Source: an uncultured Allobaculum sp. (GTDB lineage: Bacteria > Bacillota_I > Bacilli_A > Erysipelotrichales > Erysipelotrichaceae). From it: a stretch of 8,236 nucleotides of DNA. Numbering within the stretch: the stretch's first letter is position 1; every line of letters starts with the position of its first letter. Of the stretch, positions 6,307 to 8,236 are shown in pieces. The stretch spans positions 1 to 8,236 of the forward strand of contig CAOKFJ010000063.1 in the NCBI GenBank assembly GCA_948467695.1. Reading direction: 5' to 3'. A model generated the notes under the pieces. It saw only the letters and a program-made list of their open reading frames with translations, did not search any database and was not told where the DNA came from. The position numbers and the translations under genes were made by a program.

Positions 6307-7643
6307 TAAACCAGACCCTTTTCGATCAGTTTTGCGCGGCAGGAATCAGCAAGATCAAAGTTCTTTTCCTTGACTGCCTGTTTCCATGCGCGGTACATCT
6401 CTTTGTCTTCGTCAGTGGCGCGCTTGATGTCGAGATCAAGTCCGAGTACATACAGCATACCCGTCAGAGCGTTGTACAGTTCATTGATACGCTTGTAATC
6501 CAGCTCGCGCTTGCGCAAAGAGCCGTTGAGTTCTTTAATCGCCGACTGCATGGCGGTAATCGCGTTGGGCGTGTTGAGATCGTCCGTCATAGCGCTCATA
6601 AACGCGTTCCAGGCGGTTTCATCTTTTGCGCCGTTCTCATCATAGGCATCGGCAAGATCGAGCTGCAGAAGCGCCTGCGTCATCGTTTTTGTGATTTTGG
6701 CGATTTCTTTGGAAGAGTCTTCGAGTGTCTTTTCCGAGATATTGAGCGGATCGCGGTAATGTGTCGAGATCAGTGTCAGACGGCATACGGGTCCGGAGAA
6801 TTCATTGATCAGATCTTTGGCAAGCATGACGTTGCCCAGCGATTTGGACATTTTGATGTTGTCGATTTTGATCATGCCGTTGTGCACCCATGTGTTGGCA
6901 AGGGTTGTATCCCAGCTCATGCGCGCCTGAGCGACTTCGTTTTCATGATGCGGGAATTTCAGGTCGTTTCCGCCGCCGTGAATGTCGATGAGCGGTCTTC
7001 CGAATACATCATTGATCATGACAACGCATTCGGTATGCCAGCCCGGACGGCCTTTGCCCCAGGGAGAATCCCACTGGATGCCTTTGTCTGTGGTTTTCCA
7101 CAGCGTGAAATCAAGCGGGTTTTCCTTCTTGCTGTTTTCATCGATACGCGCGCCGACTTTGAGATCATCAATGGGCTGATGGGAAATTTCGCCGTAATGC
7201 TTGTCGGCATTGACGCGGAAGTAAACGTCGCCATCTACCGCGTAGGCGGATCCGTTTTTAACCAGATTGTCGATGAAAGCGATGATCTGGTCCATCGTTT
7301 CGGTCACACGAGGGGTGTGATCCGGTTTTCTCGCGCCTAAAGCGGTGCGGATTTTTTCAAATTCAGTGATATAGCGGTCGGTGATTTCTTTTTCCGTTTT
7401 CTGTTCTTCAATGGCTTTCGCAATGATTTTGTCGTCTACATCGGTGTAGTTGGATGCCGATGTCACATCGTAGCCAAGCGCTTCGAGTGTTTTGATCAGA
7501 GTATCGAAGACGACGATCGGTCTTGCGTTTCCGATATGAGGATCGTTGTAAACAGTCGGACCGCAGACGTACATGGAGACTTTTCCTTCTTCCATCGGTT
7601 TGAAGTCTTCGACTTTCTGCGTATAGCTGTTAAAAAGCTTCAT
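6306..7643 (-). CDS. cysS: Cysteine--tRNA ligase
   Basis: Class I aminoacyl-tRNA synthetase charging tRNA-Cys in the cytoplasm. The 445 residues are near family length, slightly short at the C-terminus. The Rossmann fold carries HIGN (36-39) for ATP binding and KMSKS (264-268). Zinc ligands that define cysteine recognition are present: C27 (in VCGPTVYN), C206 (in GWHTEC) and the His/Glu of FPHHENE (230-236). The GGGNDLKFPHHENE segment is diagnostic. A C-terminal helical anticodon-binding part ends with DSCRAKLIEKGLV. ATG at 7643 has TAGGAGG (7651-7657) seven bases upstream. First gene of a cysS-mrnC-rlmB operon with overlapping stops and starts. I see no T-box in its short leader. Confidence 0.97.
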   Translation of the reverse strand: MKLFNSYTQKVEDFKPMEEGKVSMYVCGPTVYNDPHIGNARPIVVFDTLIKTLEALGYDVTSASNYTDVDDKIIAKAIEEQKTEKEITDRYITEFEKIRTALGARKPDHTPRVTETMDQIIAFIDNLVKNGSAYAVDGDVYFRVNADKHYGEISHQPIDDLKVGARIDENSKKENPLDFTLWKTTDKGIQWDSPWGKGRPGWHTECVVMINDVFGRPLIDIHGGGNDLKFPHHENEVAQARMSWDTTLANTWVHNGMIKIDNIKMSKSLGNVMLAKDLINEFSGPVCRLTLISTHYRDPLNISEKTLEDSSKEIAKITKTMTQALLQLDLADAYDENGAKDETAWNAFMSAMTDDLNTPNAITAMQSAIKELNGSLRKRELDYKRINELYNALTGMLYVLGLDLDIKRATDEDKEMYRAWKQAVKEKNFDLADSCRAKLIEKGLV

Positions 7644-7660
7644 CTTTGTTCCTCCTATAG

Positions 7661-7684
7661 AAAAAAGGAAGTTTTCACTTCCTT
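7661..7684 (-). terminator. Intrinsic terminator upstream of cysS
   Basis: A perfect 8-base stem (7665-7672 with 7677-7684) closed by a GAAA tetraloop on the minus strand is followed by TTTTTT (complement of 7661-7666). It ends the upstream gene, yet it lies only four bases before the cysS ribosome binding site and just after a possible cysS promoter (7689-7697), so it may also form the 5' end of the cysS mRNA. Confidence 0.85.
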
Positions 7685-7688
7685 CGAT

Positions 7689-7697
7689 ATAATATCA
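7689..7697 (-). promoter_or_regulatory. Candidate extended -10 promoter for cysS
   Basis: The minus strand reads TGA-TATTAT, an extended -10 (hexamer 7689-7694), within an AT-rich palindrome GATAT-T-ATATC. No good -35 sits at the right distance; a TTGAAA lies 21 bases upstream, which is too far. Expected start near 7682 would place the terminator hairpin at the very 5' end of the transcript. Confidence 0.4.
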
Positions 7698-7707
7698 GAT
7701 TTTAGCG

Positions 7708-7726
7708 AGTCCTTGTTTCAAGGACT
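7708..7726 (-). repeat. Stem-loop at the stop codon of the upstream gene
   Basis: A perfect 8-base inverted repeat, AGTCCTTG (7708-7715) and CAAGGACT (7719-7726), with a three-base loop. It begins at the stop codon of the unrecognised gene and is not followed by a T run. It stands in tandem with the terminator hairpin at 7661-7684 and may be a 3'-end stabiliser. Confidence 0.6.
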
Positions 7727-8236
7727 TAGTTGGCATGAAGAAGCTTGCGAACATCTTCTTCATAAGGTGTGCCTTTTGTATTCTGCTTGGCGAGCTTTGC
7801 CCATTTTCTCGTATTCTGCAGATCGTGGTCATACGAGTACTGCAGCGCAATCAGATACTGGAAAATGCCGGCGCTTGTTTCCATACCTTTGATGGCATTT
7901 CCTTCGGAATCGGTAAAGCTTTTGAGACGTTCCTTGCACTTGTCGATGTACTTCGCTTCTTTCTTGAACAGAATGGAATACTGAATTTCCAGCGGTTCAA
8001 GCTGCTGGGGTGTTCCGTATTCCTTGACAAGGTCCATCATGTGCTGGGCTTTTTTGATTTTTCCCTGAGCCAGGTATACGTAGAAGCCCTGTTCGCCAAG
8101 CTGCGCTCTCTGTTTGCGGCGCAGACGCATGTGTTCCATGAACTGAATCTGCTTGTCCACTCGGTCTTTCTGTTCGGTGGCTTCAAGCATGTTCAGACGG
8201 ATTGCCTCGCGCTCGAAAGCGGAGAACGAAAGTTTT
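7726..8236 (-). CDS. C-terminal part of an unrecognised helical protein (runs off the window)
   Basis: Open from the window edge at 8236 to a stop at 7726-7728, about 169 residues visible, with the N-terminus missing. The frame is already open upstream of the ATG at 8190 (in frame KLSFSAFEREAIRLN), which has no good ribosome binding site, so that ATG is internal. The visible part is highly charged and rich in predicted helix, with pairs such as LGEQGFYVYLAQGKIKKAQHM and AGIFQYLIALQYSYDHDLQNTRKWAKLA. Helix pairs of this sort suggest a TPR-like repeat fold, but I cannot confirm one. No signal peptide or membrane segment is visible in this portion. Terminated before cysS, so not clearly in its operon. 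I do not assign a function. Confidence 0.8.
   Translation of the reverse strand, partial: KLSFSAFEREAIRLNMLEATEQKDRVDKQIQFMEHMRLRRKQRAQLGEQGFYVYLAQGKIKKAQHMMDLVKEYGTPQQLEPLEIQYSILFKKEAKYIDKCKERLKSFTDSEGNAIKGMETSAGIFQYLIALQYSYDHDLQNTRKWAKLAKQNTKGTPYEEDVRKLLHAN

Noticed and set aside
7644..7725. T-box leader in front of cysS
   Set aside because: The leader is under 85 bases and has no specifier loop or T-box consensus; the hairpin is an ordinary terminator.

Overview
The window looks like a housekeeping segment of a Bacillota (Firmicutes) chromosome of middling GC content. The evidence is gene order. Read on the minus strand, the right-hand part is cysS, mrnC, rlmB, a sigma-factor-like gene, rpmG, secE and nusG, which is the order around B. 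subtilis cysS-mrnC-rlmB-yacP-sigH-rpmGB-secE-nusG. Erysipelotrichia or a relative is my guess from the divergent sigma-like protein and the galactokinase sequence type, but the window does not prove it.

Left part (1-2616): a galactokinase gene (minus strand) and a LacI/GalR-family regulator gene (plus strand) are divergently transcribed from a shared intergenic region of about 190 bases. This is the classic layout of a local repressor controlling a sugar-kinase gene. Each gene ends in its own intrinsic terminator, so both appear monocistronic. A good promoter for the kinase lies inside the longest possible reading frame, so the real start is 34 codons downstream of the first ATG.

Right part (2711-8236, all minus strand): the window opens at 8236 inside the last part of an unrecognised helical protein. 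A terminator and a possible promoter follow, then cysS, mrnC and rlmB with overlapping stop and start codons (TAATG and ATGA), a translationally coupled tRNA-charging, rRNA-maturation and rRNA-methylation operon. A strong terminator closes it. Next comes a SigH-like gene split into two frames: the region-2 half ends at 4609 and the region-4 half continues in the -1 frame. yacP, expected here, is absent. rpmG and secE form a two-gene unit with a near-consensus promoter and a terminator. After about 340 non-coding bases nusG stands alone with its own terminator, and rplK does not follow it.

I see no mobile element, CRISPR array, tRNA or defence system. The most notable points are the broken sigma factor, the breaking up of a usually compact operon by terminators, and the operator-like dyads between the kinase and its regulator.
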